From positions 124,001 through 188,000 of the forward strand of contig JAUHXU010000005.1 in NCBI GenBank assembly GCA_030426805.1: a DNA stretch of 64,000 bases, given 5' to 3'. Source of the DNA: a bacterium. Lineage in GTDB: Bacteria > Planctomycetota > JAFGQW01. The notes beneath the pieces were generated by a model. That model searched no databases. It worked only from the letters and a program-made list of their open reading frames with translations, and was not told the DNA's origin. The position numbers were made by a program, and so were the translations under genes. Shown here piece by piece: positions 8,649 to 17,964 of the stretch (positions within the stretch are counted from its first letter, which is position 1; the number at the start of each line of letters is the position of its first letter).

Positions 8649-10100
8649 ATGCTCCGATTCCCGCACCCGATCGCCCGAAACGCCCGCACGAGCGGGCTCG
8701 CCGGGATTCTGCTCGTCGCGCTCGCGGTCGCGTCGCCCGCACAGGAGCCGATCAAGACGATCGCCCCCGGCAAGGGCGCGCCACGCGGCGAGGTGCTCGA
8801 GTGGACCTCCACGGCCGGGCGCCCCTACCGCTATCGCTTGCCGGAGACGATCCGCGCGAAGTCGCCGCCCGCGCTGATCTTGATGCTCCACGGCACCGGG
8901 CTCGACCATCGCTGGTCGTTCGCGAATTATCCGGTCGCGTCCGGCGCGTTTCGCGGCGACGACGTCATCGTCTCACCCGACGGCCTGACGCCGGGCGGCA
9001 AGACGTTCAACTTCGTGCAGGGCCCGAAAGACGGCGCGCAGATCGTCGAGTTGATCAAGACGTTCCGCGAGGCGTTCCCGATCGACCGGGTCTATCTCTA
9101 TGGCCACAGCCAGGGCGCGTTCTTCTGCTACTGGTTCGCGGGCGCACACCCGGAACTCGTCGACGGGATCATCGCACACGCGGGAAACGTCCTCGACGTC
9201 GCACACCCGAAGCTCGCGAGGGAGAAGGTCGCGATCGCGATTCTACACGCGCGCTCGGATCCGGTCGTGCCGGTCTCATGCGCGATCCGCACCGAGGCGA
9301 TCTACCGCAAGGCCGGCTACGCGAAGCTCAAGCTCGTCATCGTCGAGAACATCCGCAAGCAAGCCGGGCATTGGCCGCTGCCGAAGCACGTCGCGGAGTT
9401 GCTCGAGTGGCTCGACGTCGTCAGCGTCGCGAGTCCGTCCCTGCTACTGGACGGCGCCGAGCGCGAACTCGCCAAAGCCTCCCCCGACATCGCGCTGGCC
9501 GACGACGCGACACGGCGCGCGGGCGAGTTGCTCGCACGCTACCGCGGGGCGGATGCAGCCGCGCTCGGCGGCCGTCGGGCGACGATCGCGACGTTTCTCG
9601 ACGCACTCGCGGCGGCACAAGCGACGCGCGTCCTCGACGCACGCGCAACCGAGAAAGACCGTGGCGTCCAACCGTGGATGATCCACTTCCGCCGCGTCGC
9701 CCGCGCGCTCGGGGAGCGTGACGCGTGGCAGAAAGCGACGCGCACACTCGCGTCGAAAGCGAAGGGCCACGTGCGAAGCGCGACCAAGGCGCTTGCCCGC
9801 TTCCGCCGCAAGCCGAGCGCGAAGGCGGCGAAGAAAGCGCTCGATGCGGTCGTGAAGTACCCGCTGGCCACCGAGAGCAGCGACCTGCTCGCGGAGGTCA
9901 AGCGTTTCCACGCCGCCGGCGCCGGTGAGGCCGATGCGCGGAGCCTCGCGAAGCTCACCGATCAGATCGCCGTCGTCGACGAGGCGCTCGAGGCCGCGGA
10001 GAAAGAAGGTGCCTCGCGCGCCGCGGCGATCGACGACGAGCACCTCACGAAACTCCGCGCCGCGCACCCCGACCGCTTCGGCCAGCCCCAAAAGCGCTGA
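8649..10100 (+). CDS. Secreted alpha/beta-hydrolase esterase (PHB-depolymerase-like) with helical C-terminus
   Basis: About 483 aa with an N-terminal signal peptide (cleavage near SPAQ). The first ~270 residues are an alpha/beta hydrolase: LMLHGTG oxyanion region, nucleophile elbow GHSQGA, acidic residue in HARSDPVVP and a His near GHWPLP. This layout matches LpqC/PHB-depolymerase-like esterases. The last ~210 residues are Ala/Lys/Arg-rich, helical and without a recognised domain. The start is ambiguous: GTG at 8634 has AGGA close by, and ATG at 8649 begins nearer the signal peptide. Substrate unknown; it would act outside the cytoplasm. Confidence 0.82.
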   Translation: MLRFPHPIARNARTSGLAGILLVALAVASPAQEPIKTIAPGKGAPRGEVLEWTSTAGRPYRYRLPETIRAKSPPALILMLHGTGLDHRWSFANYPVASGAFRGDDVIVSPDGLTPGGKTFNFVQGPKDGAQIVELIKTFREAFPIDRVYLYGHSQGAFFCYWFAGAHPELVDGIIAHAGNVLDVAHPKLAREKVAIAILHARSDPVVPVSCAIRTEAIYRKAGYAKLKLVIVENIRKQAGHWPLPKHVAELLEWLDVVSVASPSLLLDGAERELAKASPDIALADDATRRAGELLARYRGADAAALGGRRATIATFLDALAAAQATRVLDARATEKDRGVQPWMIHFRRVARALGERDAWQKATRTLASKAKGHVRSATKALARFRRKPSAKAAKKALDAVVKYPLATESSDLLAEVKRFHAAGAGEADARSLAKLTDQIAVVDEALEAAEKEGASRAAAIDDEHLTKLRAAHPDRFGQPQKR

Positions 10101-10125
10101 CCGAGAAGCGTCGACCGGCCTCGAA

Positions 10126-10599
10126 TCACGCGCGACCCGCTGCCGCCTCGTCGATTCGCGCCGCCGTCGTCACGAGCACGTTCACACGTCGGTCGAGCTC
10201 CTCGGGCGCGATCACGAGTGTGCGGTCCCGCAAGACGAGTGTAGAACCGTCCACCGCCGATTCCGACGTGCCGGCGTAGCTCGCGAACGACTCGAGGATC
10301 GCCCGGCGCTCGTGCGGCGATCGGAGCTTCGCGAGGTTGTTCGCGCGCAACCGCATCTCGACCTCCTCGATCGCGCCGGGCCGATCGCTTCGGGAGCGGC
10401 ACGTGAGTGCGTATCCCTCGACCGTGCCGTCGACGTGCCGCTCGCCCGCGCGACGCGCGTAGGACAACGAGTGGCGTTCCGCGAAGCGGCGCCACGCGCG
10501 ATGGGGTCGCGCGATTCGGATGATCGTGAATGTGACGAGCATCGCCGCGAGGATCGCCGCCGTGATGCCGAGAGCAGTAGGCCAGATCGAGAGCAACAT
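10126..10599 (-). CDS. Small membrane-anchored hypothetical protein
   Basis: About 157 aa. One N-terminal transmembrane segment (roughly residues 3-27) is followed by a soluble domain with an RAWRRFAERHSLSY start and a V.GTVEGYALTCR strand. The overall plan resembles membrane-anchored proteins with a DUF3137-like soluble domain, but I cannot assign it firmly. The ATG at 10599 is chosen because AGGAGA lies 7 bases upstream; an in-frame ATG at 10635 is not so placed. It converges with the esterase gene (25 bases between stops). Function unknown. Confidence 0.75.
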   Translation of the reverse strand: MLLSIWPTALGITAAILAAMLVTFTIIRIARPHRAWRRFAERHSLSYARRAGERHVDGTVEGYALTCRSRSDRPGAIEEVEMRLRANNLAKLRSPHERRAILESFASYAGTSESAVDGSTLVLRDRTLVIAPEELDRRVNVLVTTAARIDEAAAGRA

Positions 10600-10904
10600 C
10601 GTTTCGTCTCCTGTCGTCGTTGGGCTCGAGTTCATCGATTCGAATCAGGCTGCAATTCGGATGCCGGTCGTCCCGCGACCGCATCGACGCGGCCGGTTCG
10701 CCGGCGAACGCGCGACGATGAGCGGGCGCGCTTCCGATCGGCCGATGCGAATCGGAAGCACGAGTTCCGGTTCGTGGGGCGACGTAGACGGTGCGCAGGC
10801 GGAATCAGCGCTTCGCCCGTTTCGGCACACCTGTTGCGCGTCCATCGGCTCGCTTGCGTCCCCGCAACCCGCGGCGGCGCCCCACGACGAAAGGAGTTCA
10901 CTCC
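10600..10904. other. Intergenic region between divergent genes
   Basis: 305 bases with no convincing coding frame. It must carry promoters for the membrane protein (leftward) and the flavin-binding protein (rightward). A locally AT-richer stretch lies near 10630-10665. No clear -35/-10 pair or repeat stands out. Confidence 0.5.
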
Positions 10905-11438
10905 ATGCGCGAAGAGAACAACCGAAGCCAAGCCATCCAATCGCTCGCGAAGATGCTCGAGGACCTCGACGTCGCGATGCTGACGACCGTTTCCGCCGAC
11001 GGCTCGATCTCGAGCCGGCCGATGGCGCGCGCGAAGGTCGAACCGTTCGCCGGCCATCTCTGGTTCTTCACCGACGCGTCGACGACAAAGGCCAACGACG
11101 TCGACGAGAACGGCACCGTGAACCTGACGTTCAGCGACCCGGTCAACCGACGCTACGTGTCGCTCACCGGGTCGGCGGAGTTGATCGACGATCGCCACAC
11201 GATCGTCTCGCTCTGGCAGGAGGCGTTTGCCGAGTGGATCCCCGGCGGTCTCTCGCACCCGACGCTCGCGCTGCTGAAGGTCGACGTCGAACGCGCGGAG
11301 TACTGGCACCCGCCGACCACCGCGATGCGCGTACTCGGGGGCGTCGTCAACCGGCTGCTCGCCGGCCGCGATGCGCCGGACGACGAACACGGGGCGGTGG
11401 AGTGGCTCGACACGGCCGAGCGCCCGAGCCGCGTCTGA
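10905..11438 (+). CDS. Pyridoxamine-5'-phosphate-oxidase-like FMN split-barrel protein (general stress protein 26 type)
   Basis: About 177 aa. The core reads AMLTTVSADGSISSRPM, then LWFFTD.STTKA.DV..N..VNL.F.DP and Y(V)SL.GSAEL..D, which is the order seen in the GS26 branch of FMN-binding split-barrel proteins. The C-terminal third (L.VDVERAEYW) also fits this family. The ATG at 10905 follows AAAGGAG (10890-10896). It probably binds a flavin in the cytoplasm; true pyridoxine oxidase activity is unlikely. Monocistronic. Confidence 0.9.
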   Translation: MREENNRSQAIQSLAKMLEDLDVAMLTTVSADGSISSRPMARAKVEPFAGHLWFFTDASTTKANDVDENGTVNLTFSDPVNRRYVSLTGSAELIDDRHTIVSLWQEAFAEWIPGGLSHPTLALLKVDVERAEYWHPPTTAMRVLGGVVNRLLAGRDAPDDEHGAVEWLDTAERPSRV

Positions 11439-11463
11439 AGCGGGCACGGGCGGGCGCGCACGA

Positions 11464-12972
11464 TCAACCGGTCGTGACGCCCGTCATCAATCGCAGCACG
11501 CGTTGCTGCGTCGCGGCGCGGTCGCTCGGCCCCTGACGAGTGACCGTGCCGGCGATCCGCCCGTCGCGCATCACGACGACGCGATGCGACGACGCGACGA
11601 CCTCGGTCAGCTCCGAGCTGATCAACAGCACCGCCTTGCCTGCCGCCGCGAGCCGCGCGATCAACCGGTGGATTTCCGCCTTCGCGGCGACGTCCACACC
11701 GCGCGTCGGCTCGTCCAACACGAGAATCGACGCATCGCGCGCGAGCCACTTCGCGAGCGCGACCTTTTGCTGGTTCCCCCCCGACAACGTGGCGACCGGC
11801 GCGTCGACCGACGCGGTGCGGATCGCGAGGGCATCGACCATCTCGTGCGCCAAGCGCCGCTCCGCCGCGAGCGAAACCACGCGCCACCGCGCGAGCCGCT
11901 CGAGCGACGCGAGCGCCGTATTGCGCGCGACCGACTGCTCGAGCACGAGGCCTTCGTGCTTGCGATCCTCCGGAAGCAGCGCGAGCCCGCATCGCATCGC
12001 GTCTCGCGGCGACCGGATCACGACGGCCTCGCCGTCCACGCGGATGGTCCCGCACGTCGCGCGATCGAGACCGAACAACACGCGCGCGACCTCACTGCGC
12101 CCGGAACCGACGAGCCCCGCGAATCCGACGACCTCCCCCGCGCCGATCGAGAACGTCACGTCGGCGAACGAACCGTCACGACCGAGGCCGTCCACCGCGA
12201 GGCGCGCCGCCGTGTCGTGCGCGGACGGCGCGTCATCGGTCACGTCGACGTCGAGGTCGACCGCGCGGCCGGCCATCAGCTCGACGATCCGGTCGTCCGG
12301 AAATGCCGCGATCGGGCCCGTCTCGACGTGCCGCCCGTCGCGGAGCACCGTCACCGTGTCACACAGGCGGGCGATCTCGTCGAGCCGATGCGACACCCAC
12401 ACGAGCGTCAGCCCCTCGCGCTGGAGTCGCGCGACGTGCTCGAACAGCCGATCGCACTCCCCCTGCGAAAGGGCGCTCGTCGGTTCGTCGAACACGATCA
12501 CCCGCGCCCCGCTGCCGACCGCGTGCGCGATCTGGACCAGCTGGCGGTGGCCGGTACCGAGTTCGCCGATCGGGCGATCGACGTCGAGCGTGACACCGAT
12601 CGCCTGCAGTCGCTCTCGCGCCCGGGTGCGCATCGCCGCACGGTCGACCCAGCCCCGCCGGTGCGGGACGTCGCCGAGGCAGAGATTGTCGGCGACGGTC
12701 AGGTTCGGACAGAAGAGCAGCTCCTGGTGCACGATCGCGATGCCGCGTGCGAGCGCGTCCCGCGGCGCGGCGAACGCGACCGGCGCACCGTCGATCTCGA
12801 TCCGACCGGCGGTCGGCCGGTGCACGCCGGCGAGCAGGTTTCCGAGCGTGCTCTTCCCGGCGCCGTTCTCCCCGACGAGCGCATGCGTCGAGCCGCGCGC
12901 AATCGTGAACGACACGTCCGACAGCGCACGGACGCCGCCGAAGTGCTTCGTGACGCCGTCGAAGCGGATCAC
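11464..12972 (-). CDS. Sugar ABC importer ATPase with two nucleotide-binding domains (RbsA/MglA type)
   Basis: About 502 aa, the usual length for this family. The first ABC domain has Walker A GENGAGKST, a degenerate signature LGTGHRQLVQIA and Walker B VIVFDEPTSAL. The second has a degenerate P-loop (GLVGSGRSE), signature LSGGNQQKVALAKWLA and Walker B ILVLDEPTRGVDV. This asymmetry is typical of carbohydrate uptake transporter class 2. The start is GTG at 12972, overlapping the stop of the binding-protein gene (GTGA), so the two are translationally coupled. It energises uptake through the permease at 13949. Confidence 0.95.
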   Translation of the reverse strand: MIRFDGVTKHFGGVRALSDVSFTIARGSTHALVGENGAGKSTLGNLLAGVHRPTAGRIEIDGAPVAFAAPRDALARGIAIVHQELLFCPNLTVADNLCLGDVPHRRGWVDRAAMRTRARERLQAIGVTLDVDRPIGELGTGHRQLVQIAHAVGSGARVIVFDEPTSALSQGECDRLFEHVARLQREGLTLVWVSHRLDEIARLCDTVTVLRDGRHVETGPIAAFPDDRIVELMAGRAVDLDVDVTDDAPSAHDTAARLAVDGLGRDGSFADVTFSIGAGEVVGFAGLVGSGRSEVARVLFGLDRATCGTIRVDGEAVVIRSPRDAMRCGLALLPEDRKHEGLVLEQSVARNTALASLERLARWRVVSLAAERRLAHEMVDALAIRTASVDAPVATLSGGNQQKVALAKWLARDASILVLDEPTRGVDVAAKAEIHRLIARLAAAGKAVLLISSELTEVVASSHRVVVMRDGRIAGTVTRQGPSDRAATQQRVLRLMTGVTTG

Positions 12973-13946
12973 CGCTCGCCGCGCCAGACCGTCCAGTTCT
13001 TCCGGAACGCGGCGGCCTGCGCCCGGCGCACCGGCGTCAACTCGGCGACGCACCGCGGGTTCGGCGGCGCCTTGCCGTGCGCGACCTTGTCGACGATCAG
13101 TCGAACGGACTCCGTCCCCCACTCGTAGACCTTCTGCGCGAGCAAGAGCTGCACGTGGCCGCTCTCGAGGTAGTCGAGTTGCTCGGGCAGCGCGTCCACT
13201 GCGACGATCTTCACGCGGCCGGGATCCCACGGGATCGCGTTGTCGGTGAACAGCGGCCACCCGCCGATCATCGCCCAGCCGGCGATGTCGGGGTTCGCGG
13301 TCTGCACCTGCTCGAGTTTCGCCGCGCCGGCTTCCGCGGTCTCCTCGTGGTAGTACGCATCGACGACTTCGATGCCGTCGTGCTTCGTCGCCTCGGCGCG
13401 CGCCCCGCGCACGCGCGCTTGCAGGTTCGGTGCGTTCTGGTTGCCCGCGAGAATCGCGACCTTGCCCGTGCCGCCCATCTCGGCGACGACCGCGCGCATC
13501 ACCTGCGCGCCGCAGTCGGTGTCGTCGGTGCCGTAGAACGCCATCCGTCCCGAGTCCGGCGCGTCGGAGTCGAAGCAGACGACGGCAACGTTCTTCTTCT
13601 CGATCGCGTCCTTGAGCGCGCCGGTCACCTTCGTCGCGTCGCTGCAGCTGATCGCGATGCCGTGCGCCCCGTTGGCCGCGAGTTGCTCGACGAACTCCGC
13701 CTGTTTCTGCGCATCCTCGACGTTGGGCGTGCGCCATCGGATCTCGATCGGTCGCCCGAGTTCCGCGGAGAGCTTCTTCGCCATGTCTTCGGCGCCGGTG
13801 CGCGCGGCCTGAAACACCGGGTTCGACTGGCTCTTGCCGATCACGCCGATCACGATCGGCCCGCCGCCGGCGTCCTCGACTTCGCGAGCGCACGACGCGA
13901 GCAGCACGAGCCCCACGACCCACGCGATCCCCTTGGGCAACGCCAT
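12969..13946 (-). CDS. Sugar ABC importer periplasmic binding lipoprotein (RbsB-like)
   Basis: About 325 aa. The N-terminus has a lipoprotein signal (lipobox L-A-S-C), so it is probably anchored on the periplasmic side. The mature part starts with IVIGVIGKSQSNPVFQAA and contains GA.GIAISCSDA and VAV.CFDSDAPDSGR, the type 1 periplasmic-binding fold of RbsB-like proteins. The ATG at 13946 has GGAGG 6 bases upstream and lies 2 bases after the permease stop; its own stop overlaps the ATPase start. The sugar is not evident from sequence. Confidence 0.93.
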   Translation of the reverse strand: MALPKGIAWVVGLVLLASCAREVEDAGGGPIVIGVIGKSQSNPVFQAARTGAEDMAKKLSAELGRPIEIRWRTPNVEDAQKQAEFVEQLAANGAHGIAISCSDATKVTGALKDAIEKKNVAVVCFDSDAPDSGRMAFYGTDDTDCGAQVMRAVVAEMGGTGKVAILAGNQNAPNLQARVRGARAEATKHDGIEVVDAYYHEETAEAGAAKLEQVQTANPDIAGWAMIGGWPLFTDNAIPWDPGRVKIVAVDALPEQLDYLESGHVQLLLAQKVYEWGTESVRLIVDKVAHGKAPPNPRCVAELTPVRRAQAAAFRKNWTVWRGER

Positions 13947-13948
13947 CG

Positions 13949-15013
13949 TCAACCTCCGTTCGCGGCCGGCGGTGTCTGCAATCGCCTCGCGAGTGCGCCG
14001 ACCGCCTGGTCCAGCAGCACGGCGATGATGATCACCGCGCCGAGAATCACCTGACTGTAGTTCTGATCGATCTCGAGGATCGTGATCGACGTGTCGATCA
14101 ACCGGATCAACAGCGCGCCGAACAGCGCGCCGATCGCGCCGCCGCGACCGCCGGCGAGCGAAGCGCCCCCGATCACCGCCGCCGCGATCACGTGCAATTC
14201 GTAGCCGAAGCCGGTCCCGCTCGACGCCGATCCATAGTAGCCGAGCGAGAGCGCACCCGCGAGTCCGGCGGCGGCGCCGGCCAGTGTGTAGACGCGGATC
14301 TTCACCGCACCGATCGGCAAGCCGCTGTAGCGGGCCGCGGTCTCGTTGCCGCCGATCGCGAAGACGTGGAGTCCGGAGACCGCGTGACGCAGGTAGAGCA
14401 TCGCGACGATCGCGACCGCGACCATCACGAGCAGCGGCACCGGATAGAGTCCGCCGCCGAGGTCCCACTTGACGATCGCTTGCAGCGCCGGCGGGAACCC
14501 GGTGATCGCCTGCCCCTCGGTGAGGAGGAACGCGATCCCACGGAAGATCGCCATCGTCCCGAGCGTGATGATGAACGGGTGGACACGGAGGGCGACGACG
14601 AGTGCGCCGTTCAACGCGCCACACGCGACGCCGACCGCCAGGCACGTCGCGACGCCGGCCGCGACCGCGAGCGCGGGCGACGCGTCGGCGCCCGTCGGCC
14701 CGAGGCCGCGCAAGACGAGCGCCCCCGACGAGGCGGCGAGCGCGAAGACGCTGCCCACCGACAGGTCGATGCCACCCGATGCGATCACCATCGTCGCGCC
14801 CACGGCCATGATCGCGATGAAGCTCGTCGACGTCGCGAGGTTCAGGAGCTGGTCGGCGTTGAGCAGCGCGTTGACGCGGTAGTGCTTGAAGCCCCCGTCG
14901 ACGGCGTGTTGCACGGTCACGTCACCGCCGACGACGGCGACGATCCCGGCCATCGCGACGAGGATCACGACGAGCCCGATCTGCTGGAGATGCGGTGCGA
15001 TCGTTCGGAGCAA
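13949..15013 (-). CDS. Sugar ABC importer permease (RbsC-like)
   Basis: About 354 aa with 9-10 hydrophobic segments. Family motifs: IAVGATMVIASGGIDLSVGSV near the N-terminal third and AAVIGGASLAGGRGG...GALFGALLI near the end. No ATG fits the expected N-terminus; TTG at 15013 is proposed because GGAAGG precedes it and the length then matches RbsC proteins. First gene of the importer operon (permease, binding lipoprotein, ATPase), divergent from the UDP-sugar dehydrogenase gene. An unusually long periplasmic loop (residues ~40-70) follows the first membrane helix. Confidence 0.88.
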   Translation of the reverse strand: MLRTIAPHLQQIGLVVILVAMAGIVAVVGGDVTVQHAVDGGFKHYRVNALLNADQLLNLATSTSFIAIMAVGATMVIASGGIDLSVGSVFALAASSGALVLRGLGPTGADASPALAVAAGVATCLAVGVACGALNGALVVALRVHPFIITLGTMAIFRGIAFLLTEGQAITGFPPALQAIVKWDLGGGLYPVPLLVMVAVAIVAMLYLRHAVSGLHVFAIGGNETAARYSGLPIGAVKIRVYTLAGAAAGLAGALSLGYYGSASSGTGFGYELHVIAAAVIGGASLAGGRGGAIGALFGALLIRLIDTSITILEIDQNYSQVILGAVIIIAVLLDQAVGALARRLQTPPAANGG

Positions 15014-15172
15014 AGCGGGCGCCCTTCCGAGCGCCGATGATAGCCGACCGCGGGTCGGTTTCAACCTGAGTCGACCGACGCCGGAAACCGATGTCGCCGG
15101 CTTGTCGCCCCCCCGCTTGCGGTTAGACTTCGGGCGACCCGCGACGGCTACCCCGAGGTGAAACGAGACACG

Positions 15173-16489
15173 ATGCAAGCGCTCCAGGAGAAGATCGCCG
15201 ACCGTACCGCACTCGTCGGCGTGATCGGACTCGGCTACGTCGGACTCCCGCTCGGTCTCGTGTTCAACGAGGCGGGGTTCGGCGTGCTCGGCTTCGACGT
15301 CGATCCGAAGAAGATCGACGCGCTCGACGCCGGCCAGTCCTACATCAAGCACATCGGCCCGCAGCGGATCGCCGACGCGAACACGACCGGTCGATTCGGC
15401 GCGACGACCGACTTCGGCCGCCTCGGCGAGTGCGATGCGATCCTGATCTGCGTGCCGACACCGCTCGGCAAGCACCGCGAGCCGGACATGTCGTTCATCC
15501 AGTCGACCGGCGAGAAGATCGCGAAGCACATGCGCGCCGGGCAGCTGATCGTGCTCGAGTCCACGACGTATCCGGGCACGACCGACGAAGAGCTGCAGCC
15601 CCTGCTCGAGACGAGCGGCTTGAGCACCCCCGACGACTTCCTGCTCGCGTTCTCTCCGGAACGCGAGGATCCGGGCAACCCCGACTTCTCGACACGGACG
15701 ATCCCGAAGGTCGTCGGCGGCGTGAACGAGCCGTCGACAAAGGCGGCCGTCGCGCTCTACGGCGCGGCGATCGACCAAGTGGTCGAGGTCAGTTCGTCGC
15801 GCGTGGCGGAGGCGTCGAAGCTCCTCGAGAACATCTACCGCTCGATCAACATCGCGCTCGTCAACGAGCTGAAGATGACGTTCGATCGGATGGACGTCGA
15901 CGTGTGGGAGGTGATCGCCGCGGCGAGCACGAAGCCGTTCGGCTTCAAGCCGTTCTATCCGGGTCCCGGCTTGGGCGGCCACTGCATCCCGCTCGACCCG
16001 TTCTACCTGTCGTGGAAAGCCGCGCAGCACGGCATGTGGACGCGATTCATCGAACTCGCCGGCGAGATCAACACGAGCATGCCGCGCTGGGTCGTGAACA
16101 AGGTGGCCGCCGCGCTCAACGACGACGGCAAGAGCGTCCGCGGCTCGAAGATCCTCCTGCTCGGGCTGAGCTACAAGGCCGACATCGACGACGACCGCGA
16201 GTCGCCGTCCTACGAACTGATCGAACTGCTGCGCGAGTGCGGCGCCGAGGTCGCCTACTGCGACCCTCACTTCAAAAAGGCGCGCAAGGGCCGCAAGTGG
16301 GACGTCGGCCTCGAGTCGATCGAACTGAGCGCCGACGCCTTCGCCGGCTACGACGCAGTTCTCGTCTCGACCGCGCACTCCGCGTTCAAGGACCCGTCGC
16401 TGTTCGCGAAGGTCGACCTGCTCGTCGACACGCGGAACCTCGTCCCGGCCGACCAACTCCCGGCCGGGGTCCGCCTGGTCCGCGCCTGA
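15173..16489 (+). CDS. UDP-N-acetyl-hexosamine 6-dehydrogenase (WbpA/TviB-like nucleotide sugar dehydrogenase)
   Basis: About 438 aa, matching WbpA-type enzymes. It oxidises C6 of a UDP-HexNAc (or UDP-hexose) to the uronic acid using NAD. Visible features: Rossmann motif GVIGLGYVGLPLG, ICVPTPL, LESTTYPGTT, SPEREDPGN, KLLENIYRSINIALVNE and the catalytic cysteine in GPGLGGHCIPLDPFYL. The presence of PERE.PG and the GGHCIP context favour the UDP-GlcNAc/UDP-GalNAc branch over UDP-glucose. ATG at 15173 is chosen over GTG at 15158. It likely supplies uronic acids for surface polysaccharide, though no other polysaccharide genes flank it. Confidence 0.93.
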   Translation: MQALQEKIADRTALVGVIGLGYVGLPLGLVFNEAGFGVLGFDVDPKKIDALDAGQSYIKHIGPQRIADANTTGRFGATTDFGRLGECDAILICVPTPLGKHREPDMSFIQSTGEKIAKHMRAGQLIVLESTTYPGTTDEELQPLLETSGLSTPDDFLLAFSPEREDPGNPDFSTRTIPKVVGGVNEPSTKAAVALYGAAIDQVVEVSSSRVAEASKLLENIYRSINIALVNELKMTFDRMDVDVWEVIAAASTKPFGFKPFYPGPGLGGHCIPLDPFYLSWKAAQHGMWTRFIELAGEINTSMPRWVVNKVAAALNDDGKSVRGSKILLLGLSYKADIDDDRESPSYELIELLRECGAEVAYCDPHFKKARKGRKWDVGLESIELSADAFAGYDAVLVSTAHSAFKDPSLFAKVDLLVDTRNLVPADQLPAGVRLVRA

Positions 16490-16611
16490 CGGCGGGTGCC
16501 TCGGAAACGCGCGACGGAGGGCCGCGGCCGGGCAGGCCCCCGTTGCCAAGTCGGCCGATTCCGTGGATGATGGGCGTGGCGGATTTCTTCGCGGGAAAGG
16601 ACCCCAGTCCA

Positions 16612-17904
16612 ATGACACGATTCCTCGGTCGCGCGACGTTGCTCGCATGCCTCGCAGCCCCGGTGGCCGCGCAGCCGCACCCGACGTGGTTCTTCACATC
16701 CGGCGGGTCGAACACGAACCCGATCGTGCTCGGCTCGATCACGAGCGCGGGGGTCGTATCGACGATCATGCCCGTCACCTCGCTGCCGGCGAACGTCTAC
16801 GGACAGAACGGCACGCTCGAATACGACGACGACACGTTCGCGATGACGATGATCTCGAAGGTCATGAACGCCAGCGTGTTCCGCGTCGACAGCGTCGGTC
16901 AGATTCTGCAGACGATTCAGGTCGACGGGACGAACCCGCAGCAAGGCGGTGGATTCTCCTACGGCATCACGCAAAACCAGGACGGTGAACTCGTCGTGAT
17001 CCTGGGCAACGGCGGCGGCTCGAGCGCGGCTGTGCTCGCGATCGATGCGACGTCGACGGTGCGCACCCTCCACACGGGCACGCCGCTCGTCGCACCGACC
17101 GCGATCGCGACCGACATCGACACCGGCGCCTACGCGGTCTACGACTCGCGGACCCGCACGGTGTACCGCCTCGCACCCGACGGCTCGTCGATCACGGCCG
17201 TGACCTCGCTCGCGTCGACGGTCACGTCGAGCGGCTACCAGCTCACGCAGGACATCCGCAGCGGCGACTTCCTGCTCGGCGCGGGCGTCAGCAACGTCGG
17301 CGCGATCATGCGGATCGGTCAGGCCGGCGGCTCGACGACGGTGAGCGTCGCCGGGTGGGCCGTCTACGGCGCCCATCCCGACCGGGCGAGTCGCCCGACG
17401 CCGACCGCGATCTACTCGTCGGCACGCCCCTACGGCTTCTACACGGCCGACTTGCAGACCGGTGCCGTGACGACGATCAACGCCAACCTGCCCACCACGT
17501 CCTTCCCGTCGATCTTCGCACCGCGCGAACTGACGACGGTGAAGACCGGCAACGGACGCTGGGACGTCCGGCTCCGCTGCCGCGGCGAAGCGGGCAACGG
17601 CTACGCGATCGCGCTCGCGCTCTCCGGCGCGCGCCCCGGGTTCACGCTGCCGGACGGCCGTCACCTCTGCTTCAACGCCGACAAGCTGACGACGCTGAGC
17701 CTCGACGGCACGCTCGCGAGCGTGTTCACGAACAACATCGGCACGCTCAATGCGTTCGACCGGGCCATCGCGACACTCGACGTCTCGGCGTTGCCGGGCG
17801 TCACGGGTTCGGGTGCGCGCCTGTTCATCCAGGCGATCACGCAGAACCCGGCCGCGCCGCTGACGATTCAGACGGTGCCGGACGCGGTCGCGATCACCCT
17901 CTGA
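16612..17904 (+). CDS. Secreted propeller-like protein with shared C-terminal domain
   Basis: About 430 aa with a signal peptide ending near VAAQ. The body alternates short strands with (G).(V)..I..DG-type turns, suggesting an NHL/SMP30-like beta-propeller. The last ~110 residues (GNGYAIALALSGARPGFTLP, then LFIQAIT and a final VAITL) follow the C-terminal plan shared with other secreted proteins in this window. ATG at 16612 is preceded by AAAGGA; upstream in-frame ATGs would precede the signal peptide by ~15 residues. A strong terminator follows. Function unknown. Confidence 0.82.
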   Translation: MTRFLGRATLLACLAAPVAAQPHPTWFFTSGGSNTNPIVLGSITSAGVVSTIMPVTSLPANVYGQNGTLEYDDDTFAMTMISKVMNASVFRVDSVGQILQTIQVDGTNPQQGGGFSYGITQNQDGELVVILGNGGGSSAAVLAIDATSTVRTLHTGTPLVAPTAIATDIDTGAYAVYDSRTRTVYRLAPDGSSITAVTSLASTVTSSGYQLTQDIRSGDFLLGAGVSNVGAIMRIGQAGGSTTVSVAGWAVYGAHPDRASRPTPTAIYSSARPYGFYTADLQTGAVTTINANLPTTSFPSIFAPRELTTVKTGNGRWDVRLRCRGEAGNGYAIALALSGARPGFTLPDGRHLCFNADKLTTLSLDGTLASVFTNNIGTLNAFDRAIATLDVSALPGVTGSGARLFIQAITQNPAAPLTIQTVPDAVAITL

Positions 17905-17926
17905 TCGTCACGCCGTAGCGACTTCC

Positions 17927-17964
17927 ACGGCGCCGGATTCCACGCGAGTCCGGCGCCGTTTCTA
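17927..17964 (+). terminator. Intrinsic terminator
   Basis: A perfect 11-bp stem (17927-17937 with 17949-17959) and 11-base loop, followed by TTTCTATT on the plus strand. It sits between the secreted-protein stop (17904) and the convergent pyrophosphatase stop (17962), so it could serve both, with the T-rich side favouring the plus-strand transcript. Confidence 0.8.
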